Assembly: GCF_001613205.1 (NCBI RefSeq)
Contig: NZ_BDBX01000042.1
Coordinates: 56,458-120,457, forward strand
Source of the DNA: Nocardia sienata NBRC 100364
Lineage (GTDB): Bacteria; Actinomycetota; Actinomycetes; Mycobacteriales; Mycobacteriaceae
Direction of reading: 5' to 3'
Length of the DNA stretch: 64,000 bases
Shown: positions 8,498 through 16,196 of the stretch, piece after piece
How positions within the stretch are numbered: position 1 is the stretch's first letter
Layout: each line of letters begins with the position of its first letter
Notes under the pieces: model-generated
Told to the model about the DNA's origin: nothing
The model's input: the letters and a program-made list of their open reading frames with translations, nothing else
Databases searched by the model: none
Program-made: the position numbers and the translations under genes

Positions 8498-8715
8498 CCG
8501 CGCCAACCCGGCCGGAGCCACCGCCTGTGTCGGACGTACACCTCACCGTCTATCTACACGGTCTACGCATGGACTTCCGAGCCCATGCCACCACCGCCCA
8601 ACTCTTTCTACAGGAGTGGACCGCCCACCATGGCCCCCACTCCGCTGCCGTCCTCCCCGGCCCCGCTCGCCACCTCCCCCGCCTCCCGTGTGAACGTCTC
8701 TACCGGGAAACATGA
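8494..8715 (+). CDS. hypothetical small protein (73 aa)
   Basis: Reading frame coupled by ATGA to the 35-residue ORF upstream. The residues are rich in proline, histidine and arginine, with a central SDVHLTVYLHGLRMDF strand-like segment that looks more protein-like than the rest. It overlaps the 3' end of the convergent methyltransferase gene (stop 8700). No family recognised. Small uncharacterised genes often accompany DUF5753/DUF397 pairs, which is the only support for function. Confidence 0.3.
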   Translation: MTAPTRPEPPPVSDVHLTVYLHGLRMDFRAHATTAQLFLQEWTAHHGPHSAAVLPGPARHLPRLPCERLYRET

Positions 8716-9545
8716 CTTGGTCCACGGGTGGCTTTCGATCGCGCCGTGATCACCACGGTTGTGTAGTTCATGACGAAGCTGCCGCCGGCGTCGTCGACCG
8801 CGGAACCGATTCCGGCGAGCAGTTGTTCGAGCGTGTCCGGCGGGAACTGGCTGTGACCGCCGAAGGTGGGTACCTGCTCGAGCCACTCGTCCCTGGTGAA
8901 GCGGCGTGTCCAGGGGAACTCCCACTGTTCGGGCGTCTCGAATGCGCCTGTTCGACGCATCCCGTCGCCGATCGCGGTGAACTGGCCGGCGTACATGGCG
9001 GGTCCCCCGAATGGTCCTCGGGCGAACGGCGAGCCGGGCAGGAGCCGCTGGTAGACGGCGCCGAAGGTTTGCGCTAGATCGGCCGGGGGCGCGAACGCGT
9101 TCCAGAAGACGGCCAGCCGGCCACCCGGACGCAGGATCTGCGCCGCTTTGGCGGCTCCGAGAACGGGGTCCACCCAGTGCCAGGACTGCCCGGAGACCAC
9201 CGCGTCGAAGTCCCGGCCCGCGGGATCCCACTCCTCGAACTTCGCCACCTCGACGTCGAACCCCTGCCGGGCCGCGAACTCGGCCATCCGCGGATCGACC
9301 TCGACGCCGAGCACGCGACATCCGGCCGCGGTGAAGGGCCGCGCCGAAATCCCGGTGCCGGTTCCGACATCGAGGACATCGCGACCGGGAGCCTCCGCGA
9401 TCACCCGGGCCACCATCGCGGCGGGGTAACGCGGCCGAGTCCGGTCATACCGTTCCGGGTCGTCGCCGAAGGACTCCGCCAACCGGCGTGCGTGGTGGGA
9501 TTCGCCCGCAGGGGACGACGACGGCTCGGACGGTAAAGTGGTCAT
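8700..9545 (-). CDS. class I SAM-dependent methyltransferase
   Basis: A 281-residue methyltransferase of the Methyltransf_11/25 type. The SAM-binding motif I is VLDVGTGTGIS. An acidic residue ends the second strand (VLGVEVDPRM), and motif IV lies around DFDAVVSGQSWHWV, the WHW form being typical of UbiE-like small-molecule methyltransferases. The substrate is unknown. It is divergent from a TetR regulator, with only 71 bases between the starts and an 18-bp perfect palindrome in the gap, so the TetR protein probably represses both genes. The ATG at 9545 is the only sensible start. Confidence 0.85.
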   Translation of the reverse strand: MTTLPSEPSSSPAGESHHARRLAESFGDDPERYDRTRPRYPAAMVARVIAEAPGRDVLDVGTGTGISARPFTAAGCRVLGVEVDPRMAEFAARQGFDVEVAKFEEWDPAGRDFDAVVSGQSWHWVDPVLGAAKAAQILRPGGRLAVFWNAFAPPADLAQTFGAVYQRLLPGSPFARGPFGGPAMYAGQFTAIGDGMRRTGAFETPEQWEFPWTRRFTRDEWLEQVPTFGGHSQFPPDTLEQLLAGIGSAVDDAGGSFVMNYTTVVITARSKATRGPSHVSR

Positions 9546-9557
9546 GCGCCCACTATG

Positions 9558-9575
9558 AGTGGGCGATCGCCCACT
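9558..9575. promoter_or_regulatory. 18-bp perfect palindrome, likely TetR operator
   Basis: AGTGGGCGATCGCCCACT reads identically on both strands. It lies 12 bases upstream of the methyltransferase start and 41 bases upstream of the TetR start, the usual position of an operator through which a TetR protein controls itself and its divergent neighbour. Confidence 0.75.
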
Positions 9576-9616
9576 TGTCAATCGCGCTGCGAGAAATACG
9601 GAAAGGCGGTGTCCGG

Positions 9617-10213
9617 ATGCCGACCGGTGTGGCGTTGCGTGATGCGCGCGAACAACTCTTCGCCGCCGCCCGGCGTGTCCTGCTCCTCGGTGGCCCCCAT
9701 GGTCTGACCAGCCGTGCGGTGACCACCGAAGCCGGGGTCGCCAAAGGCGTGATCCACCGGCATTTCACGGACTTCGACGCCTTCCTGGCCGAGTTCGTCC
9801 TCGATCGGATCGCGGCGCTCGACCGGCAGGCCGCGACGCTCCGCGACACCGCCGGAAGCGGCTCCGTCGCCGAGAATCTCACCACCGCCCTGACCGAGCT
9901 GTTCGATCCGGTCGCGGTAGCGATCGTCGCGCTCACCGTTTCCCGCGACGATCTACGAGTCCGCCTGCGCGAGGCCGGCGCCGCCCCCATACCTGTCCTG
10001 GGCGAAGGCACCGCGATGATCGCCGACTACCTCACCACAGAACGGGACCTCGGACGCATCTCCGCGGACGCCGATATCACCACCCTCGCCCCCACCCTCA
10101 CCGGCGCGGCGCACCTGCTGTTCGCCGATCGCGAGAACACACCCACCGCGGCCGCCGTCCACAGGTCGGTAGCGGCCGTACTCACCGGCGTCCTGCCACA
10201 ACCCCACGCCTGA
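9617..10213 (+). CDS. TetR/AcrR-family transcriptional regulator
   Basis: A 198-residue regulator. The N-terminal helix-turn-helix is clear (GLTSRAVTTEAGVAKGVIHRHFTDFDAFLAEFV, residues about 31-63). The C-terminal ligand domain is divergent, as is normal for TetR. ATG 9617 follows GGAAAGGCGG. It is divergent from the methyltransferase gene and most likely binds the 18-bp palindrome between them, switching on the methyltransferase when a small ligand binds. The ligand cannot be inferred. Confidence 0.85.
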   Translation: MPTGVALRDAREQLFAAARRVLLLGGPHGLTSRAVTTEAGVAKGVIHRHFTDFDAFLAEFVLDRIAALDRQAATLRDTAGSGSVAENLTTALTELFDPVAVAIVALTVSRDDLRVRLREAGAAPIPVLGEGTAMIADYLTTERDLGRISADADITTLAPTLTGAAHLLFADRENTPTAAAVHRSVAAVLTGVLPQPHA

Positions 10214-10284
10214 ATACGCTCACGCAGGTCGCCACGGCCTCGAAACAGTCGGCGGAACGCCCGCCTGCGGGTGTCTGATGATCT

Positions 10285-10318
10285 ATGTAGAAATCATCTA
10301 CGTAGATTCTCTCTACAT
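10285..10318. promoter_or_regulatory. 34-bp nested dyad upstream of decayed ATPase gene
   Basis: A perfect 12-bp palindrome ATCTACGTAGAT (10296-10307) sits at the centre of a wider dyad, with ATGTAGA at 10285-10291 and TCTACAT at 10312-10318. The whole is symmetrical around 10301.5. It is AT-rich compared with its surroundings and lies 20 bases before the start of the ATPase remnant, so it looks like a surviving operator for a repressor not identified here. Confidence 0.55.
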
Positions 10319-10337
10319 AATTGTCGACCGAGAGGTG

Positions 10338-10526
10338 ATGCGGGTGCCCGGATTCGTCGGTAGACAGAACGAGCTCGCCACGCTCGATATCCGGTTGCGG
10401 CGCGTCACCGAATCGGCCGCCGGATCAGTGGCGGCCATCCGGGGTCGACGCCATCAGGTCCGGAATACACCGATACGAAGCAGACCTTGCCTGGGAGCCG
10501 GACACCGTATCGGCCGCTTGGACTAG
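10338..10526 (+). pseudogene. N-terminal remnant of an AAA/archaeal-type ATPase
   Basis: After a GAGAGGTG site, ATG 10338 opens a frame whose first 38 residues (GFVGRQNELATLDIRLRRV, then GSVAAIRGRR) match the start of ATP-binding proteins of the archaeal/DUF234 ATPase group. There the segment runs directly into a Walker A of the form GRRQVGKS. Here the sequence becomes RGRRHQVRNTP, so the P-loop is destroyed by a small insertion and substitutions, and the frame ends 24 residues later. Full-length members have 400 or more residues. No recognisable remainder is seen downstream. Confidence 0.55.
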
Positions 10527-10783
10527 TTGACCACTGCCGCGGATCCAGAGCGAAAACGAGAGTTGATCAACCGTCAGGACTCTTCCCGGGCTCGAATAAC
10601 TGTTGCAGTCGCGGGGAGTTCGCTGAGTCTTCCGCACCGGCGCCGTACCTTCCCCGTGTCCGGCGCCGGGTGCGGATTCTCGGGTGTCCGGATCACGTTG
10701 CCGCAGCGGGCCACCCGAGGGACCAGAGTACAAGCTCGCGGTCCGATTCCCGGGAGATCGGCCCGGGGTGTCGAAAATGGGGA

Positions 10784-10795
10784 TGCAATATTGCA
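10784..10795. repeat. 12-bp perfect palindrome TGCAATATTGCA
   Basis: A self-complementary AT-rich 12-mer in a GC-rich background, 34 bases left of a second, longer inverted repeat. It could be an operator, but no gene starts nearby in either direction. Confidence 0.4.
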
Positions 10796-10828
10796 CGGTG
10801 CCGCTTGATATTTCACAGTGACGACCCC

Positions 10829-10861
10829 GGTGAGCTGTATCCCCGACCGATACAGCTCACC
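10829..10861. repeat. 13-bp inverted repeat with 7-base spacer
   Basis: GGTGAGCTGTATC (10829-10841) is repeated exactly inverted at 10849-10861. This can form a 13-bp stem with a 7-base loop, or act as an operator. It lies about 320 bases downstream of the mftG stop, which is rather far for a terminator of that operon, and no T-run follows. Confidence 0.55.
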
Positions 10862-11178
10862 TACCACACCGGTTGGCCCGGCGCAGCAGATGGGGTACGC
10901 CGATAGCGGTCGGCTATACCTCGGTGGCGGCGCTTCGCTCCTGGGTGCCGGGCAGTGCCCGGATGTCCGCACAGGGGCCGGTCCTGATGACCGACCGGCG
11001 AATCGCACCGGTGGAAAGTACCGCACCGGCCACCGCCGCGCCAGTGGGAGATCCGGGCGCTCGCGGGCTGCCGGGCGGCCGGGCCGCGCGAGTTCGCCAC
11101 CGGTTAGCGCACCATCGACTGCTCCATGGTCCGAAGGGGCTGCGGGAGCGTATAGGCAGGTGATCGGTGGCCGGGGAT

Positions 11179-12636
11179 TCAGCGCAGCTCGGCGGTGGCC
11201 CGTTCCGCCAACAGCACCACCGTCGCCTGCGGACCTCGGCTCAGCGGTACCGGCACCACGGACAGGTCCACCACCGACAGCCCGTCCACCCCGTACACCC
11301 GGAAACGTTCGTCGACCACCGCCCGCGGGTCGTCCGCGCGTCCCATCCGGCAGGTACCTCCGAGATGCTGTGAGGTGCCGAGGCGGTCGTAGAGCCACCG
11401 ATCCGAAACCGGGGCGGCGGACCCCAGCGGTTCGGCCGTCATGGACCCGAGGATCTGCCCGGTCAGTTCCACCGCGTCGCGCAGCCGGGCGCGGTCGGTT
11501 CCGGTGCGGAGATAGCCGTGTTCGATCCGCGGCGCGGCCCGCGGGTCGGCCGCGGTCAGCGTGATGGTGCCCGAACTGGTGGGCCGCATCAGGGTCACGC
11601 CCATCCGGTACACCCCCGGTGTGAAGGCGACCGTGTAGGGGCGGATCTCGATATCGTCGAACTCCAGGACGTATTCCAGGGGGACGGAACGGCCCGCGGG
11701 CGCCGGATGCCGATAATCGATCCCGATTTCGGGATGATCGGTGAGCCATCGCCCGACAGGTGCGTCCACGACCACCGGGATATCCAGCGCCGTCGACTCG
11801 GCGGCCGGTCCGATACCGGAACGCATAAGCAGCGCCGCCGATTCGATCGCGCCCGCGCACAGCACCACCCGGTCGGCCCGGATCGTCTCCGGTTCGCCGC
11901 CGTGGAGGCAGTCGGCGCCGACCACCCGGCCGCCGCGGAAACGCAGACGCGTCACCAGGGTTTCACCCTGCACAGTCAGATTGGGACGCGACAACGCCGG
12001 CAGCAGATAGGAATGCGCGGGCCCTATCCGATGACGTCGTCCGGTGGCGTCGGGCGGCCCGACCGTGCACGGCACCGGGCCGACACCCGATTCGGGGCCG
12101 CCGGGCAGCGCGTTCCAGTCCGCCACCTCGCCGAATCCGAGTGCCCGGCAGGCCGTGCCGAACTCCTCGATCAGCCGGGTGGGCGAGCGCGTCCGGCGTA
12201 CCGGAACCGGCCCGGCCCGGCCGTGGCCGGGGCGATCCCCGTAGTCGTGATCGTTTTCCAGCGCACGGAAGTAGGGCAGTACCGACTCGAAGTCCCATGA
12301 GCGGGTATCCACCTCCCCGCTCCACGCCGCGAAATCCCGCGCCGGGGCCCGGATGAAATAGGACCCGTTCACCGATCCCGAACCGCCGATTCCGCGGCCG
12401 CGCACGATGGTGCCCGGCCGGTCCGGCGTCAGGGCCACGGCGTACCGCCACAGCCAGGCCGCCTGGTCACCGAGCGGCAGATCGGCGCTATCGGCGAGCT
12501 CCGGCGGGAAGTCGTCGGCCGTTGCCCAGTGACTACCTGCCTCCACCACCCGCACGGTATGTGCCGGATCCTCACTGAGCCGGGCGGCCAGCACACATCC
12601 GGCGGTCCCGGCGCCGACGATCAGTGTGTCCACCAT
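11179..12636 (-). CDS. mftG: mycofactocin-associated GMC oxidoreductase MftG
   Basis: FAD-dependent glucose-methanol-choline oxidoreductase, 485 residues. In mycobacteria MftG is needed to reoxidise mycofactocinol and link it to respiration. Visible features are the N-terminal FAD fold (TLIVGAGTAGCVLAARL), the GMC signature GTIVRGRGIGGSGSVNG, the second signature VLCAGAIESAALLMRSGIGPA and the C-terminal catalytic-region QHLGGTCRMG with its His. It starts 19 bases after the MftF stop, so the two form one transcript. Assignment to MftG rather than another GMC enzyme rests on this context plus the sequence. Confidence 0.9.
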   Translation of the reverse strand: MVDTLIVGAGTAGCVLAARLSEDPAHTVRVVEAGSHWATADDFPPELADSADLPLGDQAAWLWRYAVALTPDRPGTIVRGRGIGGSGSVNGSYFIRAPARDFAAWSGEVDTRSWDFESVLPYFRALENDHDYGDRPGHGRAGPVPVRRTRSPTRLIEEFGTACRALGFGEVADWNALPGGPESGVGPVPCTVGPPDATGRRHRIGPAHSYLLPALSRPNLTVQGETLVTRLRFRGGRVVGADCLHGGEPETIRADRVVLCAGAIESAALLMRSGIGPAAESTALDIPVVVDAPVGRWLTDHPEIGIDYRHPAPAGRSVPLEYVLEFDDIEIRPYTVAFTPGVYRMGVTLMRPTSSGTITLTAADPRAAPRIEHGYLRTGTDRARLRDAVELTGQILGSMTAEPLGSAAPVSDRWLYDRLGTSQHLGGTCRMGRADDPRAVVDERFRVYGVDGLSVVDLSVVPVPLSRGPQATVVLLAERATAELR

Positions 12637-12655
12637 GCGGGGTGACCTGCTCGGA

Positions 12656-14092
12656 CTACTGGGGCGGGGCGGTCGGCTTCAGGGCGGCGGGACTGCCCGC
12701 CCGGAGCGCGCCCAGCCACAGCCCGGTGCCGTAGCCGATATCGTCGACCCGCCGGAATGCGATATAGCGCAGCGGATCCAGTCCGCCCGGCTCGCGGTGG
12801 GTGTACCAATCGACCGCGCCCTCGGCCACCGCCAGCGACAACGCGATCTGTCTTATCCGGCGGGAGAACAGCATGGCGGCCAGGGTTATCGGCCAGTAGT
12901 GCCGGCACATGGCCGAGGCGATCCGCCACAGACCGGCGAAGAACCCGCGGGCCACGTAGATCGCCGCGACGCCGGTCGGGTTGTCGACGCCGGCGAATGC
13001 GCGCCGCAACCGGCGCAGCGGCAGCAGCAGCGTGAGTGCCGCACCGAGCACACCCCATCGGGTCCGGGTCGCCAGCAGCAATGCCGCCGCGGCGGTCCAT
13101 TTCGGTACCTGCAGTGGCGACACCATTCCCGCGTGCCGGTCGCTGAGGGGGGCGGCGCCGGTGCCGTAGAACATTTTGCGGCGGAACCAGTCCCGGAACG
13201 ACACCCGGTGATCATGGGCCACATGCGCGGCCGGTTCGTAGCGGGCCCGCCAGCCCGAGCGTTCGAGACGCCAGCACAGATCCACATCCTCGGCGACCTG
13301 CATGGTTTCGTCGAAACCGCCCTCGGCTTCCAGCACGGAGCGGCGCACCAGCAGCGCCGCGCTGGGCACATAGGACACCACCCCGCGTGACTGCACCGCC
13401 GATTCGCGGCGGCCCAGGTCCAGCGAGGAGCGGGCGTGCTCGTAGCGCGCCAGCGTATTGGTCTCCGGGTCCAGCGCCACGATCCGCGGCGCGACCAGGG
13501 CGACCTGCGGGTCGCTGAAATGCCCGAGCATCACTTCGAGCCAGCCACTGCGCGGTACCACGTCGGAGTCGAGGAAGGCCACGAACTGGGTCGTCGCCGC
13601 CCGCAGGCCGGTGTTGCGGGCCGCGGCCGGACCGCGGCGTCTTTCGTGGCGCAGCACTTTCACCCGGCAGCGGCCGGTGTGCTCGTCGGCGATCCGCACT
13701 TCGTCGTCGGAACCGTCGTCGACGACGATCACCGTATGACCGCGCAGTGCGGCCAGCAGCCGATCCAATCCGCGGGGATTGTTGTGCAGCGGGACGATGA
13801 TCGTCACGTCCTCCGGCGACGGCAACAGCCGCGGCCGGGGATTGGCCACCCCGGAATCCAGTAGCCGTCTGGCAACCACCGCCGACTGCGGGCTGTTCAC
13901 CTCGAGATAGCCGTCGCCGATCATTTCGGCGGCCTCGGGCGCCAGGCGCAGCAACCGGGCAGGTGAACCTCCGATAAGGATTCGACCCCCCGAGTATGCG
14001 CGCACCCGTGGGTCGATCCGCACCCCGAATCCGTCGGGCAGGCGATCATTGCGCATTCCACGGATGGTAACTGCCGATTCGATACGAGACAT
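12656..14092 (-). CDS. mftF: mycofactocin glycosyltransferase MftF
   Basis: Family 2 glycosyltransferase, 478 residues, which in mycobacteria attaches an oligoglucose chain to premycofactocin. The GT2 core is at residues about 95-300: VTIIVPLHNNPRGLDRLL, VIVVDDGSDDEV, the DXD-like FLDSDVVPRSGW and the EDVDLCWRLERSGW acceptor-site motif. Hydrophobic C-terminal helices suggest membrane association. The N-terminal 90 residues match the MftF-specific extension. Its start is 157 bases from the MftC stop, across a hairpin, so mftF-mftG probably have their own promoter or depend on read-through. Confidence 0.92.
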   Translation of the reverse strand: MSRIESAVTIRGMRNDRLPDGFGVRIDPRVRAYSGGRILIGGSPARLLRLAPEAAEMIGDGYLEVNSPQSAVVARRLLDSGVANPRPRLLPSPEDVTIIVPLHNNPRGLDRLLAALRGHTVIVVDDGSDDEVRIADEHTGRCRVKVLRHERRRGPAAARNTGLRAATTQFVAFLDSDVVPRSGWLEVMLGHFSDPQVALVAPRIVALDPETNTLARYEHARSSLDLGRRESAVQSRGVVSYVPSAALLVRRSVLEAEGGFDETMQVAEDVDLCWRLERSGWRARYEPAAHVAHDHRVSFRDWFRRKMFYGTGAAPLSDRHAGMVSPLQVPKWTAAAALLLATRTRWGVLGAALTLLLPLRRLRRAFAGVDNPTGVAAIYVARGFFAGLWRIASAMCRHYWPITLAAMLFSRRIRQIALSLAVAEGAVDWYTHREPGGLDPLRYIAFRRVDDIGYGTGLWLGALRAGSPAALKPTAPPQ

Positions 14093-14189
14093 CAGCAGTC
14101 CGGGAAAAAGTGTTTCGAGCCGAAGAAATTCCCGGAACCACCGGTAGTACGGGCATGAAATGGGTCACCACCGCAGTAGGGCGGGTATG

Positions 14190-14239
14190 AAAAGCCACCA
14201 GGAGCAACGGTCTGGCTATCGTCGCTCCGGGTGGCTTTC
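14190..14239 (-). terminator. hairpin after mftBC, likely Rho-independent terminator
   Basis: On the minus strand an outer 9-bp stem (AAAGCCACC at 14191-14199 against GGTGGCTTT at 14230-14238) encloses a second stem (GGAGC 14201-14205 with GCTCC 14224-14228). The structure begins 11 bases after the mftBC stop and ends in a T-rich tract. It would separate an mftA-mftBC transcript from mftF-mftG, or act as an attenuator between them. Confidence 0.65.
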
Positions 14240-14249
14240 CCGAAGGTGC

Positions 14250-15755
14250 TCACACAAGCGGACTCTCGTCGCACGCGCGCGCCGGACGCCGCGCGGGCGG
14301 CAGCAGCGTCAGCGGAACCGGGCCCCCGGTACGCGATCGGCGCGAGGTGCTCTTACGCGAATGGTCCACCGCTGGACGCGGGATCACCCGCCCGGCGGCG
14401 GCCAGCGCCGCTTCCCCGTAGCCCTGAACGCATTCCGGGTCCGGGCCGTCGGCCGGCAGCCCGGTGAAGAACTTCGCCGCCATACACCCGCCACGGCAGG
14501 AGTCGTAGTGCGCGCACGAGGCGCAGGCCCCGCCACCGCTGGGCTCCCGCAACTCCTCGAACAGCGCCGATTCCCGCCACACCGTGGCGAAACCGCCGTC
14601 GGTGACCACGTTCCCGGCATGGAATTTCTCGTGGATGGCGAACGGGCAGGCATACACGTCACCGAGCGGATCGACCAGGCACACCACCCGGCCGGCCCCG
14701 CACATGTTCAATCCCGGCAACGCCTGACCGTAGGCGGAGAGATGGAAGAACGAATCCCCGGTGAGCACACCCTCGCCGTTGCGTACCAGCCAGTCGTAGA
14801 GCGTGCGCTGCTGTTCCGGAAGCGGATGCAGCTCGTCCCAGACGTCCGCGCCGCGACCCGACGGCCGAAGCCGGGTGAGCCGCAACGTGGCGCCGTAGCG
14901 GTCCGCGATCTCCTTGAACTGGTCGAGCTGGCCGATATTGTGCCGGGTCGCCACCACGGACAATTTCGCGTCCCGGAATCCGGCGTTCGCGAGATTCTCC
15001 AGCGCCCGGATCGCCGTGGCGTAACTGCCCGGCCCGCGGACCGCGTCGTTCACCTCGGCGTCGGCACCGTCCAGCGAGATCTGGACGTCGACATAATCGC
15101 TGGCGGCGAGCCGCTGGGCGACCTCCGGGGTGATCCGCACCCCGTTCGTGGAGAACTTCACCCCGACCTGATGCGAGGTCGCGTAATCGACGAGTTCCCA
15201 GAAATCCGGACGCACGGTGGGTTCGCCGCCGCCGATGTTCACGTAGAACACCTGCATCCGCTGGAATTCGTCGATCAGCGCCTTGCACTGTTCGGTGCTG
15301 AGTTCACCGGGATCGCGCCTGCCCGACGAGGACAGACAGTGCACACACGAGAGATTGCACGCGTAGGTGAGTTCCCAGGTGAGGCAAATCGGGGCCGCCA
15401 GGCCGGATTCGAAACGGTCGACCAGCCGGACCGCCGGATCGGCCGGACCCACCCCGGTGAAGGGCGCGGGCTCGCTGAGCACCGCCGTTTCCGGCGCGCG
15501 CTGGATCATCTGCGAATCGGCCAGTTCGGTCAGTGCCCGCACATACGGGGCGGCGGCCGAGTCCTCGATCCCGGCGGCCCGAACGGCCGCGCGGGCCGAG
15601 GTGTGCCCGGGCAGGGAACGCACGATCTCGACGATCCGCGGATTCTTCAGGAACGACAGTTTGCGGGTTCCGAAGTGGTAGAGCAGCGCACCGAAGGGCT
15701 CCGGCCGCAGCGCCACCCGGGGATGCAACTGCCAGCGGTTTTCCAGATCGAGCAT
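14250..15755 (-). CDS. mftBC: fused mycofactocin chaperone-radical SAM maturase (MftB-MftC)
   Basis: A single 501-residue frame. Residues 1 to about 88 match the PqqD-like peptide chaperone MftB (HPRVALRPEPFGALLYHFGT, then FLKNPRIVEIV and LADSQMIQ). After a linker of about 20 residues, the rest is the radical SAM maturase MftC. Its CX3CX2C cluster site is Cys133, Cys137 and Cys140 (CNLSCVHC), followed by FYVNIGGGEPTVRPDF. A SPASM domain holds further cysteines (CGAGRVVC, CPF, CASCAHYDSCRGGC), and the C-terminus ends CDESPLV. MftC decarboxylates and then cross-links the C-terminal Val-Tyr of MftA; MftB delivers the peptide. In the characterised mycobacterial systems the two are separate genes. 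No stop or second start separates them here. Confidence 0.92.
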   Translation of the reverse strand: MLDLENRWQLHPRVALRPEPFGALLYHFGTRKLSFLKNPRIVEIVRSLPGHTSARAAVRAAGIEDSAAAPYVRALTELADSQMIQRAPETAVLSEPAPFTGVGPADPAVRLVDRFESGLAAPICLTWELTYACNLSCVHCLSSSGRRDPGELSTEQCKALIDEFQRMQVFYVNIGGGEPTVRPDFWELVDYATSHQVGVKFSTNGVRITPEVAQRLAASDYVDVQISLDGADAEVNDAVRGPGSYATAIRALENLANAGFRDAKLSVVATRHNIGQLDQFKEIADRYGATLRLTRLRPSGRGADVWDELHPLPEQQRTLYDWLVRNGEGVLTGDSFFHLSAYGQALPGLNMCGAGRVVCLVDPLGDVYACPFAIHEKFHAGNVVTDGGFATVWRESALFEELREPSGGGACASCAHYDSCRGGCMAAKFFTGLPADGPDPECVQGYGEAALAAAGRVIPRPAVDHSRKSTSRRSRTGGPVPLTLLPPARRPARACDESPLV

Positions 15756-15771
15756 GGTTGGCTCCCGCCGG

Positions 15772-15921
15772 TCAGTAGACGCCGCACATACCGTCGATGG
15801 ACACCTCTTCGATCAGGGATTCCTCGATCACGGGCGCGCTGTCGGCCGTGTGGGTGTCGACGGTTGCGATCGGGCCGCGGTGATCGGTTTCGGCCGGTCC
15901 GAAGGAACGGTTGTCCGCCAT
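15772..15921 (-). CDS. mftA: mycofactocin precursor peptide MftA
   Basis: A 49-residue RiPP precursor. The core is the invariant C-terminal IDGMCGVY, preceded by the conserved leader segment ESLIEEVS. MftC acts on the final Val-Tyr. The ATG at 15921 has GGAGG seven bases upstream (GGAGGTAGCC then ATG). The stop lies 16 bases before the fused mftBC start, so mftA is the first gene of the operon. The terminal eight residues make this assignment close to certain. Confidence 0.97.
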   Translation of the reverse strand: MADNRSFGPAETDHRGPIATVDTHTADSAPVIEESLIEEVSIDGMCGVY

Positions 15922-16196
15922 GGCTACCTCCACAGATTGGTGCCTGCGCCGGCTCGTTGCCGTGGTGACTCGTCCGTGGCGGCACCGCTGGGGTACCGCC
16001 GGTGAGCCCCGGCACAGTGCCGGCGCCGCGGTCGCCGGGTGCGACCGCTGTCACACCATAACGTCATCCACTGACAAAATGGAACAGTTTTCGGGTAATG
16101 TCCACGCTCACGCCGAAACGCGACCTTTAGACTGCGGGGGCAGAGCAGCTGAACAGGACGTGACGAGCGGATGCCGCTCGACGTGTAGAGGTGGCA

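Larger units (their letters stand above)
10527..11178. other. gene-poor stretch with two strong palindromes
   Basis: About 650 bases with no frame on either strand that looks like a protein. Longer open frames here run through the neighbouring mftG gene in the wrong phase. It holds TGCAATATTGCA (10784-10795) and a 13-bp inverted repeat (10829-10861). It may be debris left by decay of the ATPase gene at its left side. Confidence 0.5.

Noticed and set aside
10818..11564. 248-codon open frame on the plus strand
   Set aside because: Its second half is antisense to mftG, and its first half has no protein-like pattern.
14160..15968. 602-codon open frame on the plus strand
   Set aside because: Antisense to mftBC and mftA, whose motifs are unmistakable.
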